From contig JAZUPW010000020.1 in NCBI GenBank assembly GCA_045605385.1, positions 1-64,000 on the forward strand: a DNA stretch of 64,000 nt, written 5' to 3'. Each line of letters opens with the position of its first letter. The stretch's first letter is position 1. The notes beneath the pieces were generated by a model. The model did not search any database and was not told where the DNA came from. It saw only the letters and a list, made by a program, of their open reading frames with translations. The DNA comes from SIG607 sp045605385. GTDB lineage: Bacteria > Bacillota > Clostridia > Oscillospirales > Acutalibacteraceae. Below are positions 50,617 through 60,740 of the stretch, in pieces. The translations under genes and the position numbers were made by a program.

Positions 50617-52497
50617 TTAATACGAAGTTGTAATTCCGTGTTCAGGATAAAGAACTTTCGTATTATCAGCGCTTACGTTTTCACTCTTAACATACTGACC
50701 GTCACCAAACAGCATCTGGCTTGTAACAGCATCGGTCTGATAAATTCTTATATAATCCATCTTGAATTCACAGTAATCGGGGTGCTTACCAATTTCATAG
50801 GTAGCGCCGTAACCTGCTCTGCCCATCCAGTTAGAAATAATAGGATGAACTATAAGGCTGTGTACCGAAACCGACATCTGATCGCTGATAATATATTCGC
50901 AGTACTGCTTACCGTTATAAGCAAATCTTACGCTGTCGGTATCCCAATACATACTAAAGATGTTATAGGTTTCGGTAAGGTCACCGCCGTTGCGTTCAAC
51001 GTCTAACCTATAGTTAGCATCGTTTCCTTCAACGTGATATTCATTACCTGACATAACCGATTCATGGCCCTGATAAGAGTTCTGCATATCGGGTGAATAG
51101 TTAGTCCACCAACGGTGAATAGCCGAACCGAACCAGTTAGAACTACCATAGTTTTCAAGCAAGTCAAACTCAGTCTGACACGCACGGCCTATATCGCCGT
51201 AACGGCTTCTTACGTTCTGCTCACCTGTTCCCTGGAACCAGAGCGAAACCGATGCAGGAGACGGTGCCATCTGAGCATTAAATTCAATAAGACCGTACTT
51301 AAACCACATAGAACAGAAGGTAGCCATATCAGTGCCCATAAAGTCTTTTTCATCTAATCTTGCGGCAGCCATAGTAAGTTTGCCGTCAGCCTGATAATAC
51401 ATCTTCGGAATCTTAGCGTCGCCCTCATAAGTATGATGTCCGCTTGGGTCCATACCGTAAATAAGACCGCCAAGTGTAGAAGTACCGGGTCTGTAAGAAG
51501 CCGAGTTGTTATCACCCCAAACGTCAAGATTAATAGTACTGCCTTCAAATTCATCGTTGAAGTTTAAGGTATAAACGCCCTTTTCTTCCTTATCGTACTT
51601 ACCGTTAACAACGTAACCGTCGGTCCAGTTAATAGCCTCGCCTTTTTCACTGGCTTCAACTAAATCAGCAAAATGCTTAACACCGCGGTAGGTTGCAAGG
51701 TCGTTTCCGCCCTTAATAACAAGTTTGCTTCCAACAACCTTAATAATATAGTTGTCGCCTTCAACCGTAACGCTTTTGCTTTCTTCACGTGAAGTATCAC
51801 CAATAAGAATTTCATTGGTAACAGCGGCATCAACGTCTTCAATAAGGTTCATTTTCAAGCCGAAACCTTCATAGAAGTCCATTACTCTTTGCATTTCATG
51901 AACGTAAAGGAAGGTACTTCTAAGGGGTTTAACAACGGTAAAACGGCCAATGTCTACACCTGCAACAATGTTCTGTACACTGTTTGATTCAGGCGCATAA
52001 ATGAAGGAATAATCTTCGGTAAGAAGTTCCCAGGTTTCCAAACTCTGGCAGAATGTATGAATAAACCAATCACAGGCAAAATTTACCATATCATCGGTAG
52101 TAGCCTGAATACAAATTTTGTTGTTAATAACCTTAACAATAAAGTCAAACGCGTTATTTGTACGGTTGTTTTCAACTTCGGCTAAAGCCTGAGCCGATTC
52201 AGGTCTGTTGGTATTACCAACAAGAATTTCACAAGCGCCGTCCACAGCTTCAACAACACCGTCTTTTACCATACTGCTTGTTGCGCCAATGTTTTCTTTA
52301 ATAGCGGCGCGAACGTGCTTACAAGCATCACTTATTGTCTGTGAAGATTTATCAGCACGAACAATGCTGTAAACAAATCTGCCGTCGGCATCAATGTTTG
52401 CGGGAACCGAAGCGTTTCCTGTTAAACTGCAGGCAGAAAGCACGGTAACTGCCATGCAAAAAACAACTAACAAAGAAATAATTCTAATAGCTTTCAT
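50617..52497 (-). CDS. GH16-like glycoside hydrolase lipoprotein, cassette 5, 626 aa
   Basis: The lipoprotein signal has lipobox LSAC (Cys23), followed by two alpha/beta domains (about 35-165, 190-300) and a GH16-like domain (about 315-600). The catalytic strand is E443-F-D-L-L-E448: the two Glu and the Asp of ExDxxE are kept, but Val/Ile is Phe, and the segment before it is RYGDIGRACQ. The upstream aromatic strand is SLWFQGTGE where paralogues have WLNG, so the subsite lining probably differs. In domain 2 SREESKSVTVEGDNYIIKV is intact. AAAGGACGG lies about 10 bases before the ATG. It is 18 bp behind the large partner. Confidence 0.8.
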   Translation of the reverse strand: MKAIRIISLLVVFCMAVTVLSACSLTGNASVPANIDADGRFVYSIVRADKSSQTISDACKHVRAAIKENIGATSSMVKDGVVEAVDGACEILVGNTNRPESAQALAEVENNRTNNAFDFIVKVINNKICIQATTDDMVNFACDWFIHTFCQSLETWELLTEDYSFIYAPESNSVQNIVAGVDIGRFTVVKPLRSTFLYVHEMQRVMDFYEGFGLKMNLIEDVDAAVTNEILIGDTSREESKSVTVEGDNYIIKVVGSKLVIKGGNDLATYRGVKHFADLVEASEKGEAINWTDGYVVNGKYDKEEKGVYTLNFNDEFEGSTINLDVWGDNNSASYRPGTSTLGGLIYGMDPSGHHTYEGDAKIPKMYYQADGKLTMAAARLDEKDFMGTDMATFCSMWFKYGLIEFNAQMAPSPASVSLWFQGTGEQNVRSRYGDIGRACQTEFDLLENYGSSNWFGSAIHRWWTNYSPDMQNSYQGHESVMSGNEYHVEGNDANYRLDVERNGGDLTETYNIFSMYWDTDSVRFAYNGKQYCEYIISDQMSVSVHSLIVHPIISNWMGRAGYGATYEIGKHPDYCEFKMDYIRIYQTDAVTSQMLFGDGQYVKSENVSADNTKVLYPEHGITTSY

Positions 52498-52515
52498 TTC
52501 ATTTACCGTCCTTTC

Positions 52516-55500
52516 TTAAGCCTTTTTGTTTTTGCGTTTTTTAAGCAACAATAATACAACTACAGCCGCTGCAATAACAATTACTGCCGCGCCGCCTATT
52601 ATTACGTAAAGCATAACAGGACTTCCTTGATTCTTGCCTAAGTTAGCATCAATAATAGATTCTACGGAAACGTCCATAGGATTACGTGCAATCAGGTTAC
52701 CGTCGGCGTCTCTCTTTGCAGGAACGTATTCGGTAAAGCTTACGTTCTTAGAAGTCTCAACAGTTCCGTCAACACGTGTAAACTTAACGTCATCAATAAA
52801 CAATTCAACGTAACCGGGTGTCTGCAACGAAATGAACGATTCAACAGCGGTAAATGTAAAGGTTACGTCAGTCCACTCATTTTCTTTAAGGTCTTTAATG
52901 GCGGCAATGCTGAAGTAATCACCGCTGGCAGCCCACGGATAATACGGGGTTCTGCAAGAAACAAGTTTAATTGCTCCGTCGGTGTGGAAGTGTTTGCCCA
53001 ACTTAACCTTCATAGTAACGGTATACTTCTGGTTAGGTGTAAGCGATTTAACAGCCGTAAGAATCTGTACGTTTTCAAAGTGGTAGGTGTTACCCTTTCT
53101 GTGAAGCGAATATCTTCCGCTTGTAACGTTGTCCTTAGAATTGCCCTCGGCAGTACTGTCGTAATGCTCGTAGTCAAAGTCCATAGCCGAATAATCGCCG
53201 TAAGCATTAAGAAGTGCATCGTATCCGTCATCAAAGTCCTGAATGGTTTCAATACGAATAAAGTTGGTAACAATTCTTATGTTATCTTCGGTAAATACCA
53301 TCTTTTCGGGTAACAAATCACTTAAATTGTTGTTAACGTCGTAATATGAGTATCCGCCGAAGTGGTGGTTAGACATAACAGGAGCATTTGGCAACTGGTT
53401 AACAAAGGAAGTACCAAGTTTACCCATTACGTACATAGGTACTTTATCGCATCCTGCGTTATCAACGGTGTAAGCCTTGTAGCCGTCGGGAACAACGTTA
53501 ATGGTAATATCATCAACGTAGTAAATACCGTTATTACCGCCGTTTACCACAACGAACAGTGCATTATTTATCTCATCCTTAATTTTAGAACCGTCTAATA
53601 CAAGTACACCGTCGTGCCATACGCCTGTTTTTTCCGAGAACGGAACAACGAAACTAGAAGATAGCGAACCTATCATATGCCAGTAACTTGTTTTGTTACC
53701 CGAAGTAAAGGCAATCGTAGCATCCTTTTCGCCCGCTTTTTCAACGTAATACTTAAAGGTAACAAGATATTCTTTATCAGCATCTATAGTATACGCTTCG
53801 TTATCGTGACCAACAAGAGTAAAGCTGCCTCTGCCGTTGTGGGTTACTTCTAAGTCGCGGTTAAAACGAGCCGCTTTTCTGCCCGAATATGCTTTATCAA
53901 AGAGCGCAACTTCGCCGCCTTCATCCCATACAAACCAACCCGTTGGGTTAGAGAAGTTATAAGTTTCAAAATCGTAAAGAACCTTGGTTGCGCGGCTATA
54001 ACCTGCATAAGCGTTATAAACGGTATTTTCTTCAAGTGTTGTAGCGGTAAACGGAACTGTGCATTCCTTATCGGCAAACCAGCCAATAAAATCACAACCG
54101 AATTTTGTTGGGTTTTCAGGGAACTTAATTGTATCGCCTGCCTTACCCTTCTGGTAAGAACCGTCACTTGAAGAGTTGGTATGGAATATAACTGCAGTAT
54201 CAACAGGTTTAATAACTACAGCATCAATGTAAACAATGTTTTCATCTTCAGGAGCGCGGTTAATAGCGTTAAGGCTCATAAACAATCCGTTGTTTACAAT
54301 AACGTCGTTGCCTTCCCATTTTCTGTAAGCATAATCGGTATCAATATCAATCATAACAGAATAACGCTGCCAACCTTTACCTGCGGCATCCTTGCTTATG
54401 GTTTTATAGGAAGAATCATAAACAATTTGCGGATCCCAGATATAACCAATATTGCTTGTAAGGAAGGAAACGGTAAAGTCGTTACTTGCCTTTTCAACCT
54501 TAACCCAATAACTAATTTCATAAGTGCCCTTATCTAAAATCTTAAGATTTACAACGTGGTCACCTGCAGCGCCGCGCTGATACATAAGACCCTTGGGTTC
54601 TTTCCATTCGGCATCACCGTCGTAATGCCATTTAATAGCCCAACCGTCTTCAAGGCCAACGTTATCTTCTTCCATAAAGTACATAGCCTGACCAAAGGTA
54701 GCGGTAGAATTCTTCTTGTAGTTTGTAAATTCAAGAAGGTCACCGGTCCATTTAGCATATACGTTCACAACGCCTTCTTCTAAAACGGTAGAAGTGTAAG
54801 GCTTTGTATATTCTTTGTCAAGGTACCAACCGTCAAACAGTTCGCCTCTTACGCCAGAAATTGTGGGGTAATTAATCTTTTCGCCAACGTTACCATTCTG
54901 CCAATCGCCATCACGTTCTGAAATTCCGGTATTAAACAGAATTGCGCCTGTGGTAACAGGTTTAACAACAACGCGGTCAATATAAACAACGGTATCGTCG
55001 GTTTCTGCGCGCTTATCGCCAACAAGGCCCATATACAAACCGTTCATTACGTCTTCGCGGGTAGAAACGGTAAGCATGGTTGTATATTTAATCCAGCCCT
55101 TGCCCTCGGTTTCTGCCTTGCTTATGTTCTTATATGTTGTCTCATAAGACTGCATCTTATCCCAAACGTAACCTGGGTTAGTTGTAAAGAACTGAACGTT
55201 AATATCGTTAGAAGCCTTTTCAACGTTAAGCCAGTAGCTTACTTCATAAGTCATACCCTTTTCAACTCTGGTAAGGTAAAGAATATGGTCACCAATACCA
55301 CGCTTATACATAGGCGATTTAGCCTCGTCTACCCATTTAACGTCGCCGTCATAATGCCACTTAATAGCCCAGTTATCCTCAATACCGCCGCCCGGCTGAT
55401 TAACAACCGAGAAGCTTATCGGGAATACCTGTGCCTCACCGCCTGAACGGTTAGTAAACTCAATAAGCTCACCCGTCCATTTAGCATATACGTTTACAAC

Positions 55501-58194
55501 ACCTTCTTCTAAAACGGTAGAAGTATAAGGCTTTGTATATTCTTTGTCAAGGTACCAACCATCGAAGAGATCTACATATGCACCACTGAATTTCGGGAAT
55601 TCAATAGCATCGCCAACGTTACCCATATAATATTCGCCATCATATTCTGCAATGCCTGTATTGAACAGAATTGCGCCTGTGGTAACAGATTTAACAACAA
55701 CGCGGTCAATTAAAACAACGGTATCGTCGGTTTCAGCGCGATTATCAGCAACAAGGCCCATATACAAACCGTTCATTACGTCTTCACGGGTAGAAACGGT
55801 AAGCATGGTTGTATATTTAATCCAACCCTTGCCCTCGGTTTCTGCCTTGCTTATGTTATTATATGTTGTCTCATAAGACTGTATCTTATCCCAAACGTAA
55901 CCTGGGTTAGTTGTAAAGAACTGAACGTTAATATCGTTAGAAGCCTTTTCAACGTTAAGCCAGTAACTTACTTCATAAGTCATACCTTTTTCAACCGTGG
56001 TGAGGTAAAGAATATGATCACCAATACCACGCCTATACATTGGCGACTTAGCCTCGTCTACCCATTCCACGTCGCCATCGTAATGCCACTTAATAGCCCA
56101 GTTGTCATCAATACCGCCGCCCGGCTGATTAACAACCGAGAAGCTTATCGGGAATACACTTGCGCCACCGCCTTTATGGTCAGTAAATTCTATAACTTTG
56201 CCAGACCACTTAGCATAAAGTGTAATACCGCCGCGTTCAAAATTAGCGCTTTCATACTTTTCAGTCAATGCGCTGTCAGTATACCAGCCGTCAAAAGCAA
56301 GACCTTTATTTTCAGGAATATACTCGGTAATTGCTTCACCCGGAACGCCTGTAACCAATTTCTTTTCTTCGCCGTTGTTAGCTATGTAAACAATAAGCGA
56401 TTCATCAAGCTGAACAGGGGTAAATACAATATTATCAACGTAAACAGTTGTATCGCTGTTTTCGTTAAGGTCAAACATAAAGTGAATAACGTCGTTGTTT
56501 GCAGCAGCCTTCTTCATAGTGAAGATCATTTCTGCAGTATGCCACTCTCCGTCGTTAGCATCGGGAGTAATTACAGCGTATGTATTCTGAGTATTTTTAA
56601 AGTTAATATGATTGCTCCAATAACCGCTATCGTGAGCAGCTATAGGATAAATTGTAAGATTCTGGCTGTCATCCATTTTTTCAACAAAGTATTCAAAACT
56701 TACTTTGTACATAACGTTTTCGGTAAGTCTTGCGCTTCTTATCTGAACAATGTTGTCAGCGCCTTTATAGAAAGAAGCAGCATTGTAAGTGGCAGGGTCG
56801 GAATTACGGTCAGATGCATCTTTAGTCTGCGTAGAATCCCAAGGCATTGCAACAACTTTGCCTTTACCGCTGTTTGTGGGGTCATCCACCTTCTTCATAG
56901 CAGTACCAAACTGGAATGCGCTGCTATAAACGTTACCGCGGTTTTCATCATATGTGTGACCGCCGCGTGTATCAAGTGTATAGTTTTCAAAATCTTCGGT
57001 GTAAGTAGTATACTCACCCTGCCATTTTGCATAAACTTTACAATTTGAATAACCAAAGGTTGTAGCAGCGAATTTTTCAGTATAACCTTCAGTTGTATAC
57101 CAACCCATAAACCAATTTTTATCGGGTTCGTTTATATTATCCACAGGGATTTCGGGGTAAACAATTTCTTCCCCTGCAACACCTGTTGCAACGTAAGGTT
57201 CACCGCCGTTAAGCGCGTCTATAAAAGTAACCGTAACTGGTGCTTTCCAGCCTGTATAAAGGGTCTGAACGCCGTTTACAAAGGTTAAACCTTCGGCGCT
57301 TTCGGTTCTGTTTACATCTTTAAACCAACCGCTGAATTCATATTCGCCTGTAAGTTCGGGAAGTTCTACAGCAGTATCAGTATCACCAACTACAATTTCG
57401 TTTGTGCCGCTGAATTCATCATAAAGCACAACAACACCCTTGTTTGCGCCAAGACGTGTAACTTCAACGTCATCTACCATAAAGTCGGTGCCGTGGTAGC
57501 AAGAAGAATAGAAACCTAAAGAAGGCACGTAGTCGCCAAATGCAGCAGGAGTAGTAAAGGCATAAGAAACCTCATGCCAATCGTTTCCAACCTGCACTTC
57601 TTTACTTATATTCATATTGTTAAGAGTAAAGACAGCATTGTCTTTATCTGCTTTTTCAACACTCTGAGCGCTTACAACTTCAGAAACAACAACACTCATA
57701 GAACTACAAGTGTTTCCTGTAGTACCGCCTTTAAAGCCGTAACCGAATTTAAGCACACTGGCTACGTCCTTATTAAAGGACCCTTCTTTAACAGGCGCAG
57801 ATTTCACACGAACTTTAAACTTAACAACGTATGTAGTGTTTGTTTCAAGATTATAAACACCGTCGTTGTTGTTAAGTCGGTATCCGCCGGGATCTGCCCA
57901 GTCGCCATCGTATTCGTGCTTAAAACCAATACCGTTAACGTCGCCGTCGGTACGCGGTTTTAAACCCCAACCTACAATACCTATGCCGTCGTCACCGCGG
58001 GTAAGGTTGTTCGGGTCACCGATGCTCATAACAGGATTTTCACCTGCTTCAAAAGAGAACACCATAACCTCGTTTTCGGTAACAGGAATGTTTGCAGCGC
58101 TTGCGCCAAAACTTAACGGCACGTATAAAGCGCCTAAAAGAAGCGAAAGCACACAAACGGTACCTATAACCTTTGTTAAAAAGCTTTTTCTCAT
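52516..58194 (-). CDS. Membrane-anchored multimodular surface protein, cassette 5 (longest), 1892 aa
   Basis: The start is placed at 58194 because GGAGGAAAG lies 7 bases before it; the frame opens six codons earlier, overlapping that site. The signal peptide is about 1-34 (GASAA). Seven InlB/Flg_new repeats lie at about 257-320, 320-393, 602-668, 842-910, 1085-1153, 1337-1405 and a degenerate 1573-1650. The extra length comes from a nearly exact in-frame tandem duplication of one module plus one repeat (243 codons; both copies carry SPMY.RGIGDHILYLT and the stretch from YEVSYWLNVEKASNDINVQF). The end is standard: conserved membrane-proximal module, TEYVPAKRDADGNL, transmembrane helix (about 1862-1885) and KKRKNKKA. 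The predicted role is polysaccharide binding at the cell surface, with avidity raised by the extra module. Confidence 0.77.
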   Translation of the reverse strand: MRKSFLTKVIGTVCVLSLLLGALYVPLSFGASAANIPVTENEVMVFSFEAGENPVMSIGDPNNLTRGDDGIGIVGWGLKPRTDGDVNGIGFKHEYDGDWADPGGYRLNNNDGVYNLETNTTYVVKFKVRVKSAPVKEGSFNKDVASVLKFGYGFKGGTTGNTCSSMSVVVSEVVSAQSVEKADKDNAVFTLNNMNISKEVQVGNDWHEVSYAFTTPAAFGDYVPSLGFYSSCYHGTDFMVDDVEVTRLGANKGVVVLYDEFSGTNEIVVGDTDTAVELPELTGEYEFSGWFKDVNRTESAEGLTFVNGVQTLYTGWKAPVTVTFIDALNGGEPYVATGVAGEEIVYPEIPVDNINEPDKNWFMGWYTTEGYTEKFAATTFGYSNCKVYAKWQGEYTTYTEDFENYTLDTRGGHTYDENRGNVYSSAFQFGTAMKKVDDPTNSGKGKVVAMPWDSTQTKDASDRNSDPATYNAASFYKGADNIVQIRSARLTENVMYKVSFEYFVEKMDDSQNLTIYPIAAHDSGYWSNHINFKNTQNTYAVITPDANDGEWHTAEMIFTMKKAAANNDVIHFMFDLNENSDTTVYVDNIVFTPVQLDESLIVYIANNGEEKKLVTGVPGEAITEYIPENKGLAFDGWYTDSALTEKYESANFERGGITLYAKWSGKVIEFTDHKGGGASVFPISFSVVNQPGGGIDDNWAIKWHYDGDVEWVDEAKSPMYRRGIGDHILYLTTVEKGMTYEVSYWLNVEKASNDINVQFFTTNPGYVWDKIQSYETTYNNISKAETEGKGWIKYTTMLTVSTREDVMNGLYMGLVADNRAETDDTVVLIDRVVVKSVTTGAILFNTGIAEYDGEYYMGNVGDAIEFPKFSGAYVDLFDGWYLDKEYTKPYTSTVLEEGVVNVYAKWTGELIEFTNRSGGEAQVFPISFSVVNQPGGGIEDNWAIKWHYDGDVKWVDEAKSPMYKRGIGDHILYLTRVEKGMTYEVSYWLNVEKASNDINVQFFTTNPGYVWDKMQSYETTYKNISKAETEGKGWIKYTTMLTVSTREDVMNGLYMGLVGDKRAETDDTVVYIDRVVVKPVTTGAILFNTGISERDGDWQNGNVGEKINYPTISGVRGELFDGWYLDKEYTKPYTSTVLEEGVVNVYAKWTGDLLEFTNYKKNSTATFGQAMYFMEEDNVGLEDGWAIKWHYDGDAEWKEPKGLMYQRGAAGDHVVNLKILDKGTYEISYWVKVEKASNDFTVSFLTSNIGYIWDPQIVYDSSYKTISKDAAGKGWQRYSVMIDIDTDYAYRKWEGNDVIVNNGLFMSLNAINRAPEDENIVYIDAVVIKPVDTAVIFHTNSSSDGSYQKGKAGDTIKFPENPTKFGCDFIGWFADKECTVPFTATTLEENTVYNAYAGYSRATKVLYDFETYNFSNPTGWFVWDEGGEVALFDKAYSGRKAARFNRDLEVTHNGRGSFTLVGHDNEAYTIDADKEYLVTFKYYVEKAGEKDATIAFTSGNKTSYWHMIGSLSSSFVVPFSEKTGVWHDGVLVLDGSKIKDEINNALFVVVNGGNNGIYYVDDITINVVPDGYKAYTVDNAGCDKVPMYVMGKLGTSFVNQLPNAPVMSNHHFGGYSYYDVNNNLSDLLPEKMVFTEDNIRIVTNFIRIETIQDFDDGYDALLNAYGDYSAMDFDYEHYDSTAEGNSKDNVTSGRYSLHRKGNTYHFENVQILTAVKSLTPNQKYTVTMKVKLGKHFHTDGAIKLVSCRTPYYPWAASGDYFSIAAIKDLKENEWTDVTFTFTAVESFISLQTPGYVELFIDDVKFTRVDGTVETSKNVSFTEYVPAKRDADGNLIARNPMDVSVESIIDANLGKNQGSPVMLYVIIGGAAVIVIAAAVVVLLLLKKRKNKKA
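54752..56209. repeat. In-frame tandem duplication, 729-bp unit, two copies
   Basis: Positions offset by 729 bp match closely; for example ataccgccgcccggctgatt starts at 55382 and again at 56111, and the run around ggctttgtatattctttg recurs at about 54799 and 55528. The unit is 243 codons, one beta-sandwich module plus one InlB repeat. The ends given are approximate. Confidence 0.85.
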
Positions 58195-58230
58195 AACAAT
58201 TCTTTCCTCCATTTTTATTTTAGCTTTTAA

Positions 58231-58259
58231 ATTGTATATTGTTTTTCGTTCAGTTTCAA
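58231..58259 (-). promoter_or_regulatory. Promoter of cassette 5
   Basis: Minus-strand TTGAAA (58254-58259), 17-bp spacer, TACAAT (58231-58236), about 37 bp before the start codon. Confidence 0.6.
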
Positions 58260-58596
58260 TGCAAAAATAAATGCTTTTGTTATACTTTTGTATCCTTTAC
58301 ACAAAAATTTTCGCCGAAAAATTACAATCATTATACATCCGCAACCACCGTTTAGTAAATGGCAATTTCAAAACTGCTTAACATTTTCAAAACAAAAGTT
58401 AATACTATTATAGCAATTATCAAACATTTTTTGAATGTAATAAACAACAAATTTTATGTATTTTTTTAATAATTTTGAACGATAATTACCTCATTGTACA
58501 ATTATAATACACTATTGTTTTAAAAATTTCAATACAAATTTGGCTACTTTTATTCACAAAATGTTGGAAATTTGAGCCAAAAAAGCAAAAATGCCC
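58260..58596. other. AT-rich spacer without a visible gene
   Basis: About 340 bp of AT-rich DNA between the cassette 5 promoter and the MITE-like element. I see no frame with a ribosome site and no strong hairpin. A leftward TTGTTT, 17 bp, TATAAT at the MITE edge (58597-58625) could send a transcript through it. Confidence 0.5.
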
Positions 58597-58801
58597 ATTA
58601 TAATGGCATAGGTTAAGCGAAACAATTTTGTTTCGCCACAAAATCTTTGATTTTGTGACAAATTTTTACTAAAAATTTGTCCTATCCCATTGCAATGAAT
58701 ATTGTGCAAAATTAAATATTAGAATTTAATTTTGCGAAAGCCACTTTTTAAGTGGCTTGTCGGAACGCTTTTAAGCGTTTCGACTAACTACAATCATTAT
58801 A
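58597..58801. repeat. MITE-like element, copy 2 (205 bp)
   Basis: Nearly identical to 20067-20270, with only a few scattered differences. Its ends TTATAATG and CATTATAA are perfect short inverted repeats within the longer imperfect ones. It is inserted between cassettes 5 and 6, directly beside the cassette 6 terminator. Confidence 0.8.
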
Positions 58802-58803
58802 AC

Positions 58804-58835
58804 AAAAACGCAGTTCATAATCGAACTGCGTTTTT
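58804..58835 (-). terminator. Terminator of cassette 6
   Basis: A 13-bp perfect stem aaaaacgcagttc (58804-58816) pairs with gaactgcgttttt (58823-58835). The T-side on the minus strand is TTTTTGTTATAA. It lies 4 bp past the stop codon. Confidence 0.85.
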
Positions 58836-58839
58836 AATA

Positions 58840-60720
58840 TTAATATGAACCTTTAACAGGATGTTCGGGGTACATAATAACTGTGTTGTTGGGATTTACT
58901 TTTTCAACGTACTGACCGTCACCCTTTACCATCTGGCTACCTACTCTGTCGCTCTGATAAAGTCTTACGTAATCAATAAGCATTTCTGCATATTCTGCAG
59001 TTTCACCGGGTTTAAACGCCGAACCGTAAGAAGCATTACCTGTCATATTAGAGAAAATAAGATAGTCCATAAGGCAGTGAACCGAAACGGAATTTTCGCC
59101 CTTGAAATCATAAACAAGATATTCTCTGCCGTCAAGTGCAAAACTGTACTGCGTATCATCCCAATAGAAGGAATAAATGTGGTAATCATCTGCAAGGTCT
59201 GTGCCGTAACGTTCAAGATCATGGAAATACTCTGCATCATTTTCATCGTTATGATATCTTGAATCGCCGCCTATTGAGGTGTGACCTTGGAAGGTAGACT
59301 GTCCGTCGGCTGTGTAATTAGACCACCAACGGTGAATACAGGAACCGAAATACTTGGTACTGCCGTAGTTTTCCATAATATCAATTTCGGTCATACAGGA
59401 ACGGCCTATATCACCGTAACGGGTTGCAAGGTTCTGTTCGCCCGTACCGTTAAGCCAAAGACCTGCGCTGTAATCCTGTCCGGGAAGTTTTGCGCGGATT
59501 TCGCAGTATCCGTATTTATAAAGCATTGAACTAAAGGTAGATACTGCCGACTTTAAAAAGTCTTTTTCGCCAATTTTACCCGATCCCAGATGAAGCGAAC
59601 CGTCTGCCTGATATATCCAGTCATTAGGATTAAGCGGTTTTTCCTTATAAAGTGTTTTTCCGCTTATGTCTATCTGATACATTACTCCGCCAAGCGTTGA
59701 GGCTGTTTTTACCTGAAGCGCCGCAGAGTTGTTATCGCCCCATACGTTTTTATTAACGGTAGAAGTATTGAATTCATCGTTGAAGTTAAGTGTATAAGTA
59801 CCTTTTTCTTCGGCATCATACTTTCCGTTAATAACGTAACCGTCGGTCCAGTTAAACGCGCCCTTTTCTTTGCTTTCTTTAAGCAAATCAAGAAGATGTT
59901 CAACAGCCCTGTAGGTTGAAAGTTCGTTACCGCCCTTTACAACAAGTTTACTGCCAACAACCTTAATAATGTAGTTGTCGCCTTCAACGGTAACGCTTTT
60001 GCTTTCTTCGCGCGAAGTATCGCCAATAAGAATTTCGTTTGGTTTTTCTTCATCAATATCTTCTACAAAATCCATAACGAAACCGTTGTTTTTATAAAAA
60101 CTTATAATTTGTTCAACCTGATGTGTAATAATGTACTGAATAGAAACAGGTTTTACAAAAGTATAGTAACCGAAGTCCACACCTGAAACCAAATTAGCAA
60201 CAACGTCGGTTTCGGGAGTGTAAAGATATTCGAAATCGCTTGTAAGCAAGTTCCAGCTTTCGGCATCTTTGCAAAAACTTTCTGCAAAACATTCAACGGC
60301 AAAAGCAACCATATCGTCGTTTGTTGCCTGAATACATATTTTGTTGTTAATTACCTTTATAACAAAGTCAAACGTGTTGTTATTTCTGTTATTTGTAATT
60401 ACTTCAAGCGCCTGCTGCGATTCAACGCGGTTAGTGTTGCCAAGCAAAATTTCACAACTGCCATCAACAGCCTCTACAGCGTTATCCTTTGCAACAGCCG
60501 CTTTTCCGCCCAAAGAATCTTTAATTGCCGAACGCAAAGTCTTTGCGGCATCTGAAATAGTATTGGAAGAGTTTTCACCTCTTATAATACTGTAAATAAA
60601 ACGTCCGTTTTCATCAACGTCAGCGGGAAGTGAAGCCGCTTTACCAATTGAACAGGCAGAAAGAACGGTAATAGTCATTAAAACTACCAATATAATAGAA
60701 ACAATTCTTTTAATTTTCAT
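58840..60720 (-). CDS. GH16-like glycoside hydrolase lipoprotein, cassette 6, 626 aa
   Basis: The lipoprotein signal has lipobox LSAC (Cys23), followed by two related alpha/beta domains (about 35-165, 190-300) and a GH16-like domain (about 315-600). The catalytic strand is E445-I-D-I-M-E450, the closest of the six to the classical EIDIxE of laminarinases and lichenases. It has GLWLNGTGE before it and CIHRWW after it (Cys where paralogues have Asn-Val or Asn-Ile). In domain 2 SREESKSVTVEGDNYIIKV is intact. AAAGGACGG lies about 11 bases before the ATG. It follows its large partner by 20 bp. Confidence 0.8.
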   Translation of the reverse strand: MKIKRIVSIILVVLMTITVLSACSIGKAASLPADVDENGRFIYSIIRGENSSNTISDAAKTLRSAIKDSLGGKAAVAKDNAVEAVDGSCEILLGNTNRVESQQALEVITNNRNNNTFDFVIKVINNKICIQATNDDMVAFAVECFAESFCKDAESWNLLTSDFEYLYTPETDVVANLVSGVDFGYYTFVKPVSIQYIITHQVEQIISFYKNNGFVMDFVEDIDEEKPNEILIGDTSREESKSVTVEGDNYIIKVVGSKLVVKGGNELSTYRAVEHLLDLLKESKEKGAFNWTDGYVINGKYDAEEKGTYTLNFNDEFNTSTVNKNVWGDNNSAALQVKTASTLGGVMYQIDISGKTLYKEKPLNPNDWIYQADGSLHLGSGKIGEKDFLKSAVSTFSSMLYKYGYCEIRAKLPGQDYSAGLWLNGTGEQNLATRYGDIGRSCMTEIDIMENYGSTKYFGSCIHRWWSNYTADGQSTFQGHTSIGGDSRYHNDENDAEYFHDLERYGTDLADDYHIYSFYWDDTQYSFALDGREYLVYDFKGENSVSVHCLMDYLIFSNMTGNASYGSAFKPGETAEYAEMLIDYVRLYQSDRVGSQMVKGDGQYVEKVNPNNTVIMYPEHPVKGSY

Positions 60721-60740
60721 TTTTATATACCGTCCTTTCC

